A stretch of DNA of 64,000 nt, taken from Marisediminitalea lipolytica (lineage in GTDB: Bacteria > Pseudomonadota > Gammaproteobacteria > Enterobacterales > Alteromonadaceae). This document shows positions 46,021-53,839 of this stretch, piece after piece; the stretch's first letter is position 1, and every line of letters begins with the position of its first letter. Both the position numbers and the translations under genes were made by a program. Location: assembly GCF_001758465.1 (NCBI RefSeq), contig NZ_MJIC01000014.1, positions 403,986 to 467,985 on the forward strand. Direction: 5' to 3'. Under the pieces are notes generated by a model. It was not told the DNA's origin and made no database searches. It worked only from the letters and a program-made list of their open reading frames with translations.

Positions 46021-46052
46021 AAAAAGGCCGCAAGTAATATTGCGGCCTTTTT
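46021..46052. terminator. Bidirectional terminator between GH97 and halogenase-like genes
   Basis: AAAAAGGCCGCAA-GTAATA-TTGCGGCCTTTTT is a near-perfect hairpin with T-runs on both strands, between convergent genes. Confidence 0.88.
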
Positions 46053-46074
46053 GCGTTTTAAAGCTAAGCAGTGG

Positions 46075-47580
46075 TTAGCTTTTAGTCATGTTATTGATGT
46101 ATGCCATATGGCCAGGTGCCTGTTGGGCATACTGGGTCATAACCTGATTTAACTTATTGAGCCAGCCAGTGTAATCAGCGTCGCTATAATGGACCAGCGG
46201 GTCGGTTCGCTGTGGAGTGTTACCCTGGCCGATATGCACAGCCAGCCAGCTGGTATTGCCAAACAGGTCCATTTCACCTTTGGTAATGCGCCCGAACTCT
46301 CTGAAATGCGCTATTTTTTCTGCCAGTTCGTCTGGTACATCCATGTCGGCACAATAACGCCACATCTCGGTATCGCGGCGTTCCATCAGTTTATAGTGCA
46401 GGATTATAAAGTCTCTGATCCGCTCAACCTCAGCAATGGCGATACGGTTGTATTCGTCAATGCTGCGCTGGTTAAACGATTTATCAGGAAACAACGCCAG
46501 CAGTTTGGCAATGCCAGCCTGTATCAGATGAATGCTGGTGGACTCCAAGGGTTCAATAAAGCCGCTGGCCAGGCCTATGGCTACCACGTTTTTATTCCAG
46601 AACCGCTTGCGCCTGCCGGTTACGAACTTAATCAGCCGCGGCTCAGCCAGCGTGTCGCTGTCGAGGTTGTCGAGTAGTTGCTGGCGGGCGTGTTCTTCAC
46701 TGATAAAAGCGCTGGAAAATACATGGCCATTACCGACCCGGTTTTGCAGTGGGATGCGCCACTGCCAGCCGGCCGTGTGTGCGGTAGAGCGGGTGTAAGG
46801 AATAGGGTCTGCATTGCTTGCGGTGGGTACGGCCCAGGCCCGGTCGCAAGGCAGCCACTCCGACCATGTCTCATAGCCGGTGTGCAGTGCCTGTTCTATA
46901 AGCAAACCACGGAAGCCGGAACAATCTATGAAAAACTCGCCATCAATCACCTGGCCATTTTCAAGCGACACCGAGGAGATAAAGCCGGTGTCTTTGTTCT
47001 TGCTCGCATGACTGATTTTACCCTCAATACGCTTTACGCCCCGTTGTTCTGCGTAGTCTCTTAAAAACTTAACGTACAGCCCGGCGTCGAAGTGGTAGGC
47101 ATATTCAAAGGTGGAGAGTACATTCTTAGGATCGCCGGACGGGTGAATAAATTTACCCTTGCGGGCCAGATGCCATGCCATGGCATATTCATCCAGCGGT
47201 TTGGCCTGCCCCTGTTGGTGCGCGCTGAGCCAGTAATGATGCATGGATACCGTATCGAACTGACGGCCGTAAGTACCAAACGGGTGGAAGTAACGGGAGC
47301 CATTGCTGCCCCAGTTAACGAATTCGATCCCCAGTTTAAAGGTGCCATTGGTGCGCTGCAGAAATTCGGCTTCACTGATCCCCAGGGTCTGATTAAATAC
47401 CCGGATAGGCGGGATGGTTGCTTCACCAACACCAACAATGCCAATTTCATCGGATTCGATAAGGGTTATGTCGCACTTACCTTTTAGCACGTTACTTAGC
47501 GAGGCTGCGGTCATCCAGCCAGCTGAGCCGCCGCCGACGATGACAATTTTTTGAATGCTTTGCGAGGGATTACTATTCAT
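46075..47580 (-). CDS. Flavin-dependent 'tryptophan halogenase' family protein
   Basis: A 501-residue PrnA-like flavoprotein. The FAD-binding VGGGSAGWMTAASLSNVL (about 14-31), the family-typical AGWQWRIPLQ (WxWxIP) and the region KLGIEFVNW carrying the conserved lysine are present. FIEPLESTSIHLIQAGI is the C-terminal FAD contact. In carbohydrate loci of marine bacteria these proteins occur beside TonB receptors and are unlikely to make antibiotics; the real substrate is unknown. It lies 12 bp behind the 2OG-oxygenase gene, with the TonB receptor gene further upstream on the same strand. Confidence 0.88.
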   Translation of the reverse strand: MNSNPSQSIQKIVIVGGGSAGWMTAASLSNVLKGKCDITLIESDEIGIVGVGEATIPPIRVFNQTLGISEAEFLQRTNGTFKLGIEFVNWGSNGSRYFHPFGTYGRQFDTVSMHHYWLSAHQQGQAKPLDEYAMAWHLARKGKFIHPSGDPKNVLSTFEYAYHFDAGLYVKFLRDYAEQRGVKRIEGKISHASKNKDTGFISSVSLENGQVIDGEFFIDCSGFRGLLIEQALHTGYETWSEWLPCDRAWAVPTASNADPIPYTRSTAHTAGWQWRIPLQNRVGNGHVFSSAFISEEHARQQLLDNLDSDTLAEPRLIKFVTGRRKRFWNKNVVAIGLASGFIEPLESTSIHLIQAGIAKLLALFPDKSFNQRSIDEYNRIAIAEVERIRDFIILHYKLMERRDTEMWRYCADMDVPDELAEKIAHFREFGRITKGEMDLFGNTSWLAVHIGQGNTPQRTDPLVHYSDADYTGWLNKLNQVMTQYAQQAPGHMAYINNMTKS

Positions 47581-47592
47581 AGTTTATCTTCT

Positions 47593-49068
47593 TTAACGGG
47601 CCGGAGATTGCACATCAAAAGCAACCACCAGGCGTTCGCCTTGTTCAAAGGGGACGGTGGAGTGCCACATGGTGGAGGGAAACAACACCACGTTACCTAC
47701 AACCGGTTTCATTTTTAAAGTAGGGGCTAAGTTAAGCTTAAGCTCCGGCGGCGGTGTGCCAAACTGGATGAAGCCTGCGTCGGGTGCGGCCGGATCACTC
47801 ATTCCAGGGAGCTGTAAATGCAGCGCAGAACTTATCCAGCCCTTTGGATGCGTATGGCTAACGTTATAACCCTGTCGTTGCAACCTTACCGACCAGCTGC
47901 CAGAGAATTTTACATTGCCATCAATGGCCGCCGCTCTGGGCTTGCCTAATAACGGATGGGTTTTCTCGTCATGCTCAGGCAGCTGCGCCACGTAACGGCT
48001 GACAGTCTGTTTTAGTTTGTCTCTTAGGGTTCTTAAAATTGGCTCGTGACGTAAAAAAAGATGCTGATCGGTTTGCGTACCGCCTCTTACCGATTGCTCG
48101 ATAAAAGGAGAGCGTGAGGAATGCAGCTTGTTCAGGCATGCTTTCAGCTCAATAAGTTCGTTTTCGCTCAAATGAACCGGCATCGATTTAACCAGTTCAT
48201 CATGATGCTCGAGCCAGGCAAAGTAGGGGCTGTCGGTCAGCCGCCAGATAAGTGACAAATAGGGAATAAAAACCAGTGCTGAGGACTTTGCGACTCTACG
48301 CATAGCGATGCTTTCAGCGGTCTGAAACTGTTGTTGTTTTATAAAGTATCTGACCAGAGCTAAATCCAGCGCGGTATCATCAATATGCTGAGCTTGCTGT
48401 AGCAGCGGGTTAAGCTGCTCTGTCTGGTTTGATTCAATCGCCAGAATAATGCTGGCTATCGTAGCAAAGCGGCTAAGGGCCGGCTGCTCACGCATGTTTT
48501 TAATGAGCTGCTGTGCTTTATCCCAGTCTTTGTTCTGCACTAATAAATTAAAGTAGTGCTGGTGGAGTTGCGCATGTTGCGGTTGCTGGTTGATTGCCTG
48601 TTGGAAGCTGTTTAAAAAAGTGGCGTCATCACCCTGGGTATATTTGAGTGTGGCTAGCAGTTTATGTCCTTCCACCCAGTCCGCGTGCGCTTGCAGTTTC
48701 GACTCCAGGAACTGCTGTGCCTCTACTACATTACCTTGTGATGCGACTGCCAGTGCATAACCATGCCAGGCACTGCGCAGGGCCGGATTGAGCCGGGTGA
48801 TTGTGGCGAAGGTGTCGGTGGCGCTAAAACCCGCCAGTAACTGACTTTGAGCGAGCGCTAATAAGGCGTCGGTATTGTCCGGTTGATGTAATAAAAACGC
48901 TTCAAATGCGCTGATTGATTCGGGGACCAGTTGCTCCTCGAACTGCAGCTGACCTAGCAGCAGGCATTCCGATTCGGTGGCCTGGTTGTTTTCAAGCTTC
49001 TGACCCAGTTGCGCTATTGCTTGTTGTGTTTGCCCACTTGCGAGCAAGGCGTTTACTTGCGTGGTCAA
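47593..49068 (-). CDS. TPR protein with C-terminal 2OG-Fe(II) oxygenase-like domain
   Basis: A 491-residue protein. The N-terminal ~330 residues are TPR-like helical repeats (ALLASGQTQQAIAQLGQKL and others). The C-terminal domain (about 385-490) fits putative 2OG-Fe(II) oxygenases: YNVSHTHPKGWISSALHLQL supplies the HxH metal pair, FPSTMWHSTVPF the distal His, and ERLVVAFDV the 2OG-binding Arg. No signal peptide. Probably acts with the halogenase-like flavoprotein and the TonB receptor; how is unknown. Confidence 0.82.
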   Translation of the reverse strand: MTTQVNALLASGQTQQAIAQLGQKLENNQATESECLLLGQLQFEEQLVPESISAFEAFLLHQPDNTDALLALAQSQLLAGFSATDTFATITRLNPALRSAWHGYALAVASQGNVVEAQQFLESKLQAHADWVEGHKLLATLKYTQGDDATFLNSFQQAINQQPQHAQLHQHYFNLLVQNKDWDKAQQLIKNMREQPALSRFATIASIILAIESNQTEQLNPLLQQAQHIDDTALDLALVRYFIKQQQFQTAESIAMRRVAKSSALVFIPYLSLIWRLTDSPYFAWLEHHDELVKSMPVHLSENELIELKACLNKLHSSRSPFIEQSVRGGTQTDQHLFLRHEPILRTLRDKLKQTVSRYVAQLPEHDEKTHPLLGKPRAAAIDGNVKFSGSWSVRLQRQGYNVSHTHPKGWISSALHLQLPGMSDPAAPDAGFIQFGTPPPELKLNLAPTLKMKPVVGNVVLFPSTMWHSTVPFEQGERLVVAFDVQSPAR

Positions 49069-49143
49069 TTTTCCTCCCGCCGATCGAAAAAAGCAGGTAG
49101 CAAAACTGCTACCTGCTCATCGACTATAGCTAATATTCTACCA

Positions 49144-51609
49144 TTAGAATAATAGTCTCACTGATGCACTCAGGTTTCTGCCTAACACCGGTTGCGCAGA
49201 AATCACACCGTTATCGGCATCTACCACACCACTTAAACCTCGCAGGGCAAATTCGTCGGTCAGGTTTTGCCCGATGATGGCGAATTCAAGGTTAGGAGTA
49301 GGGCGATAAGAAATGTTACCGCCAAAGATAGGTTTGTTTTCTGTCTCAACTCCGGCACCGTTACGGTTTCCGTACTGTCCGGACATGTTCAGACCCACTC
49401 TGATCTGGTCTGAAATTTCGTAGGAAGACGTTACCGCATAGGTTAATTCAGGGATGTCGTTAGCCGGACCCCAGGTGCCGCCATTTGGCTTTTGCTCGGC
49501 ATCAGTATAGGTAGCGTTAGCAATTACCGACAGAGCATCCCAGCGTAACGTGCCGTAGAATTCAAAACCCACCGTGCGGTATTCGTTATCCAGAATACAG
49601 CCGCCGTTAGGACAGGCAGGCGTTGAGGTTGGCTCATAGTTACTTTGGGTAAAATCACCTTTGAGTAAGGTAAACTCAACGGTGTAGTCGGTTTCACCCA
49701 GGTCACCACGGTTTTTCACGCCAATCTCATGTTGATTCACTTCATCCACAGCCGCTACGCGACCGGCCTGAGTTAGTGAACCATCCGGTTGAATTTTACC
49801 GCTAACGGTCTGACGGTCTGAGTTGAAACGGTTGCCCTTCGAAGTACGCACAAAGAAGCTGGTATCTTCGTTAAATTTGTACAAACCACCAAAGGTGTAT
49901 GAAGTATAGCTTTCAGAATAGTCCGGGTACTCTTCTTTACCATCCGCCATCAGGGTTGGTATGGCTACACCATCAATAACGGTGTCAAAAGACTCACCAC
50001 TCGACTGTACGGTATAACCTGAAGCGTCGATGGTATCCCGGCGCACGCTACCATCCACAATGAAGTCATCCAGTTCTAACTCAAGCGCTACATAAGGAGC
50101 CGTATTGGTGTATTCCAGGTCGTATACACGAGCACAGCAGTCGCCCCAGTTGTCGTTAAAGCCAGCCAGGCCGTTGGCGGTTAGCTGGTTGCCTGCGGCA
50201 TCAAACAGATCCAGCTGCGCCGGGTTGCTGCTGCCAGCTTCGCGAAAGTTACGGTTGGTATGCCAGTCCATTGCGATTTTCTGGTTCATGTAGAAGTAAC
50301 CAGCACGGGCATTTAACGTAGCACCATCTAACGCAAACTCTTTCGAGATGGTCAGGTCGTTCACAAAGCTGCCAACATCATTGATATCAGTGCGAACGTT
50401 AGTGTTGGTATCAATATAGGGCTTGTTGTATAACTCACCTGCCATCGGGCCATTGGCGTAACGGATTGCATCGACAACTGAACCGTTAACCGTTGAGCCA
50501 ATCACATTGGAAGTCATGCCCGGGCCATGGAAAGGCTCGGTAAAAGCACCGCTCATATCGGTCCAGCGCATTTTGTTATCCACCATGATGTCGTTTTCCA
50601 TCACATAGTGAACTTCGTTGCCCAATGCTAATGCTTCGGTGGTAATGCCCGACATGTTTACCCGTTCCACACCGCCTTCGTTATTTACGATCAGGAAGCT
50701 TTGGTTCAGGGTAGAGAAGTTAGATGCCGAACGACCATCCATACCAGGGTAAGGTCTGACATCAGAAATCTTATTGTTGCTGATATTGGCATAAGCCAGC
50801 GAGCCGGTGTAGAACGGCTCTTGTGTATCAGCGGCTTTCAGATAGAAACGAACATAACTTTCATCATCTTCGAGGTATTTGGTCAGGTTCGCTTTTAACT
50901 GCATGCTTTCAGAGGTATTAAAGCCATCATCCAGCGGGCCGCGACCGGTTTTCATATAGCCGCCAACGTGGTAGATCACTGAGTCTGAGGCCGAACCGCC
51001 GTAACGAAAGTCAACGCGCTTTTCGTCATAGCCGATACCGGTAGAAAGGCCTACATAGCCGCCTTCCACATCACCGATATGTGAAATGTAGTTAATGATG
51101 GCGCCAGGAGCCTGCGAAGCAAAGGTTGCTGCGGTACCGCCGCGAACAGATTCAACCCGGGCTGTTGAGGCATCAAAACGCGTCCAGTAGTCATTGTTAC
51201 CAAACTGCATATCACCAAATAGCACTGTAGGCAGGCCGTCTTCCTGAATTTGCACGAAGGGTGAACCGCCGGTTGCTACCGGTAAACCGCGAACCGCGAT
51301 ATTGGCATTACCACCCGGGCCATTGCCGCCGTTGGCCTGGATACCAGGGATCAGGCGGAATAACTCAACTTCAGAGTTAGGTTTAAAGTTCTGAATCACT
51401 TCGTCATCGATACTGGTAACCGCTACCGCAGATTCAATCTGTGTGCGTCCACCTACTGTACCGGTGACAACAATGGTTTCGAAGGCATCATCTTCAGGTG
51501 CTTTTGTTTCATCAGCCGCGACGGCTGTAAAACTGACACCAAGCATGACTGACGTAACGGCAGCCGCCAGTCGGTTTTTAGCAAACGTTGGTTTTAATGG
51601 TGTGGTCAT
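49144..51609 (-). CDS. TonB-dependent outer-membrane receptor (glucan uptake locus)
   Basis: An 821-residue receptor with a signal peptide (cleavage after AVAA, about residue 32). A TonB-box-like ETIVVTG (about 44-50), plug domain (about 55-190, NANIAVRGLPVATGG and SQAPGAIINYIS) and a 22-strand barrel ending in NLSASVRLLF with terminal Phe. Predicted to import alpha-gluco-oligosaccharides for the GH97 enzyme (inference from context). First gene of a minus-strand run with the 2OG-oxygenase and halogenase-like genes. Its promoter carries the same palindromes as GH97. Confidence 0.92.
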   Translation of the reverse strand: MTTPLKPTFAKNRLAAAVTSVMLGVSFTAVAADETKAPEDDAFETIVVTGTVGGRTQIESAVAVTSIDDEVIQNFKPNSEVELFRLIPGIQANGGNGPGGNANIAVRGLPVATGGSPFVQIQEDGLPTVLFGDMQFGNNDYWTRFDASTARVESVRGGTAATFASQAPGAIINYISHIGDVEGGYVGLSTGIGYDEKRVDFRYGGSASDSVIYHVGGYMKTGRGPLDDGFNTSESMQLKANLTKYLEDDESYVRFYLKAADTQEPFYTGSLAYANISNNKISDVRPYPGMDGRSASNFSTLNQSFLIVNNEGGVERVNMSGITTEALALGNEVHYVMENDIMVDNKMRWTDMSGAFTEPFHGPGMTSNVIGSTVNGSVVDAIRYANGPMAGELYNKPYIDTNTNVRTDINDVGSFVNDLTISKEFALDGATLNARAGYFYMNQKIAMDWHTNRNFREAGSSNPAQLDLFDAAGNQLTANGLAGFNDNWGDCCARVYDLEYTNTAPYVALELELDDFIVDGSVRRDTIDASGYTVQSSGESFDTVIDGVAIPTLMADGKEEYPDYSESYTSYTFGGLYKFNEDTSFFVRTSKGNRFNSDRQTVSGKIQPDGSLTQAGRVAAVDEVNQHEIGVKNRGDLGETDYTVEFTLLKGDFTQSNYEPTSTPACPNGGCILDNEYRTVGFEFYGTLRWDALSVIANATYTDAEQKPNGGTWGPANDIPELTYAVTSSYEISDQIRVGLNMSGQYGNRNGAGVETENKPIFGGNISYRPTPNLEFAIIGQNLTDEFALRGLSGVVDADNGVISAQPVLGRNLSASVRLLF

Positions 51610-51692
51610 TTACGTTCTCTCTTTCTCTACAAACCCTAAGCTTCGTAAGTTGTCTGTTTAGCCAGGGAAACTTAGCAAACAACTTAAGTTTT

Positions 51693-51746
51693 AGCTTAAT
51701 CGATTAAGCTTGGGTGAATATTAGTGAAAACGTTTTCCTTTGTAAA
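51693..51746 (-). promoter_or_regulatory. TonB receptor promoter with two palindromic operators
   Basis: On the minus strand -35 TTTACA (51741-51746), 17-base spacer and -10 TAATAT (51718-51723). The LacI-type palindrome GAAAACGTTTTC (51726-51737) sits exactly in the spacer. An 18-bp perfect palindrome AGCTTAATCGATTAAGCT (51693-51710) covers the likely transcription start. The remaining 51747-52039 region is A/T-rich and shows no gene. Confidence 0.75.
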
Positions 51747-52039
51747 GTTTATGTTACTGGAATTCACAATAATAGTGTAAAAAAAGTACTGGTTATTATG
51801 TAACCATTTGTTTGGGCTGATTATTATTTTTGTGTATTGTTAAAATATTGTGTTGTTTTTTTTGTTTCTGAAATTTTATGCTTCTTGAAAAGCACGTATT
51901 GGGTTCGTTAAAACCGTTTTATTTTTATTTTTGGTAAATCGATTTCTCTTTGTTGAAGTGAGTTACAATATTACTTTTCCGGTTAGCTCTTGTTGCCTTG
52001 TGTCACTACCGGTTACTATTTATTTTTTTCTTACGCGTA

Positions 52040-53152
52040 ATGTCTATGTATCAAGATTTTCAAGCGGAGCTGGCATGGGCCACGCTCCACATGCCTCGCA
52101 CCCGAAAAGCCATTGCGGCGTTACCCGATTTGGCTGGCGTAAAACTCGCCTGCAACATGCATCTGGATTTAAAAATGGCACCGCTGGTGGCCGGCTTATT
52201 AGACGCTGGCTGTGAGGTTTTTCTAACCACGTGTAACCCCACCACGGTGCAGGATGACGTGGTTGAGTACCTGGTAAACAAGGGGGCGATAGCCCATGCC
52301 TGGCGGGATATGAGTGATGCGGACTGGTCTGATTCGTTTGATAAAGCGCTGGCCTGGGAGCCAACCCATTTATGTGAAATGGGCGCGGATCTCACCAAAC
52401 GCTTGCATGAAGGCGAAATTCAACCGGCTATTATTGCTGGTCTGGAGGCCACCGGCTCGGGCATTAACCGCTTAGGCAGCGTTGCACCGCGCTATCCTAT
52501 TTTTAACTGGGATGATTTACCGGTGAAAGAAGGGTTACACAACCGCCACATGGTGGGGTTAAGTGCCTGGCAAACCTTTTTTCAGACCACCCATTTAACC
52601 CTGCATGAAAAAGTGGTGGTGGTTATTGGTTATGGTCTGGTGGGACAAGGCGTGGCCGCTTCGGCCAAAGCATTCGGTGCGCAGGTTCAGGTCGCTGAAC
52701 TCGACCCGGCGCGGGCGTTACAGGCGAGGTACGATGGCTGGCCAGTGGTTGACCTCAGCGAAGCGGTAAAAACGGCCGACGTCATTGCTACCGCTACCGG
52801 CGCTTATGGTGTAGTGAGCGCGGCGCATCTGGATAGCATGAAAGACGGTACTTTTATCCTTAATGTGGGCCATGTTGCGCAGGAAATTGACGTGCCTCAC
52901 CTTAAGCAAAATGCCTCTCACAGTGAGCCAATGCCTTACGTAAACGCTTATCGGTTAGGTGATAAAACGCTGTTCCTGCTGGCGGACGGTTCGATGTTCA
53001 ATTTAACCGCGGGCTATGGCGATAGCCTTAATGCGTTTGATGTGACCCTGGCGGTGATGGCGGCCGGGATTGGCTACATCGTGGGTGAGGGCAGCACACA
53101 GGATAAAGGGCTTTACCTCTTGCCAGAAAAAGCCTGGAAGCAAGCGCTGTAA
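52040..53152 (+). CDS. Divergent adenosylhomocysteinase-like protein
   Basis: 370 residues from the ATG at 52040 (in-frame starts also at 51998 and 52046). The overall fold matches S-adenosylhomocysteine hydrolase: MHLDLKM (equivalent of the HMT/QT region), CNPTTVQDD (CN..STQD), and an NAD-binding GYGLVGQGVAASAKAFGA. ILNVGHVAQEID (NIGHFDxEID) and LLADGSMFNLTAGYG (LLAEGRLVNLGCAMG) follow. However, the substrate/catalytic Lys-Asp segment (SKFDN type) reads KEGLHN here, the DDGGD segment reads EMGAD, and the C-terminal Lys/Tyr tail is absent. It is shorter than the family's usual 430-470 residues. Probably not a standard SAH hydrolase. Confidence 0.8.
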   Translation: MSMYQDFQAELAWATLHMPRTRKAIAALPDLAGVKLACNMHLDLKMAPLVAGLLDAGCEVFLTTCNPTTVQDDVVEYLVNKGAIAHAWRDMSDADWSDSFDKALAWEPTHLCEMGADLTKRLHEGEIQPAIIAGLEATGSGINRLGSVAPRYPIFNWDDLPVKEGLHNRHMVGLSAWQTFFQTTHLTLHEKVVVVIGYGLVGQGVAASAKAFGAQVQVAELDPARALQARYDGWPVVDLSEAVKTADVIATATGAYGVVSAAHLDSMKDGTFILNVGHVAQEIDVPHLKQNASHSEPMPYVNAYRLGDKTLFLLADGSMFNLTAGYGDSLNAFDVTLAVMAAGIGYIVGEGSTQDKGLYLLPEKAWKQAL

Positions 53153-53159
53153 TTTTTAT

Positions 53160-53191
53160 GGAAGGGGAGCGCGGCTCCCCTTTTTCTTTTT
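53160..53191. terminator. Intrinsic terminator between convergent genes
   Basis: AAGGGGAGC-GCG-GCTCCCCTT followed by TTTCTTTTTT on the plus strand, 8 bases after the stop of the adenosylhomocysteinase-like gene. Confidence 0.85.
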
Positions 53192-53204
53192 TGCAACCGG
53201 GGAT

Positions 53205-53562
53205 TTATCTGGACGCCGGTGCTAACCCCTGTTGTTGCATAAACATCTGAAGCTGCTTGTGACGTTCGCGGTGTTCGTTGTCCTGAAAAGGGGTCTCCCG
53301 GTAGTAAAGCTCTTCGCTGTAAACCGTTATCTGCTTGGGCGGTGAACCAACGTTATAGCTTGCCCGCAGCGGATACCCCAACTCAGATAATCGTTTAGCC
53401 AGTGCCAGATTACTGAACCGAACCGGTGGGCATCTCGTTTATCACTGTAACCATGGGCTGATGCTCTGTCGGTCCGGGCGATTCTGCCAGCCAGGCGGCA
53501 AGGTAACCGGTACTTGCGCAGGCAATACCAAAAGCACTGATAAGTACATGTTGTTTTTTCAT
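53205..53562 (-). pseudogene. Small exported protein interrupted by a frameshift
   Basis: A frame starts at the ATG at 53562 after AAAGGGACTA, encodes an N-terminal hydrophobic segment (KKQHVLISAFGIACASTGYL) and stops at 53410 (...NEMPTGSVQ). In the +1 frame an open reading continues at once (RFSNLALAKRLSELGYPL ...) for about 70 codons to TAA at 53205-53207, with coherent composition. The two halves read as one ~120-residue protein with a single-base frameshift near 53412-53420. It could be a real mutation, a sequencing error or programmed frameshifting. No family recognised. Confidence 0.65.
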
Positions 53563-53839
53563 TAGTCCCTTTAACGTCGACCTGGTGTTTCGAGGCGCCG
53601 AATATAGCACTGACTCAATATTTAAATCACTAACAAAATCAAAAACTAAATGCCGGTTTTTGATATTACGCAAGGGACTTAACAAAATGTGTGATTGCGT
53701 GCTCTCAGCCAGGCTGATATTCAGCTCGGACAGTCGTAACCAGCATGATGGTTTATGTCAGAAATCACACTATTATTAGCAAGCTTTTTTAGCATAAAGG
53801 GGCTATTCTTTAGGTGTCATTAAGGATATTCGTGGTGCA

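Noticed and set aside
51747..52039. SAH riboswitch before the adenosylhomocysteinase-like gene
   Set aside because: The leader is A/T-rich and shows no GC-rich SAH aptamer-like hairpins.
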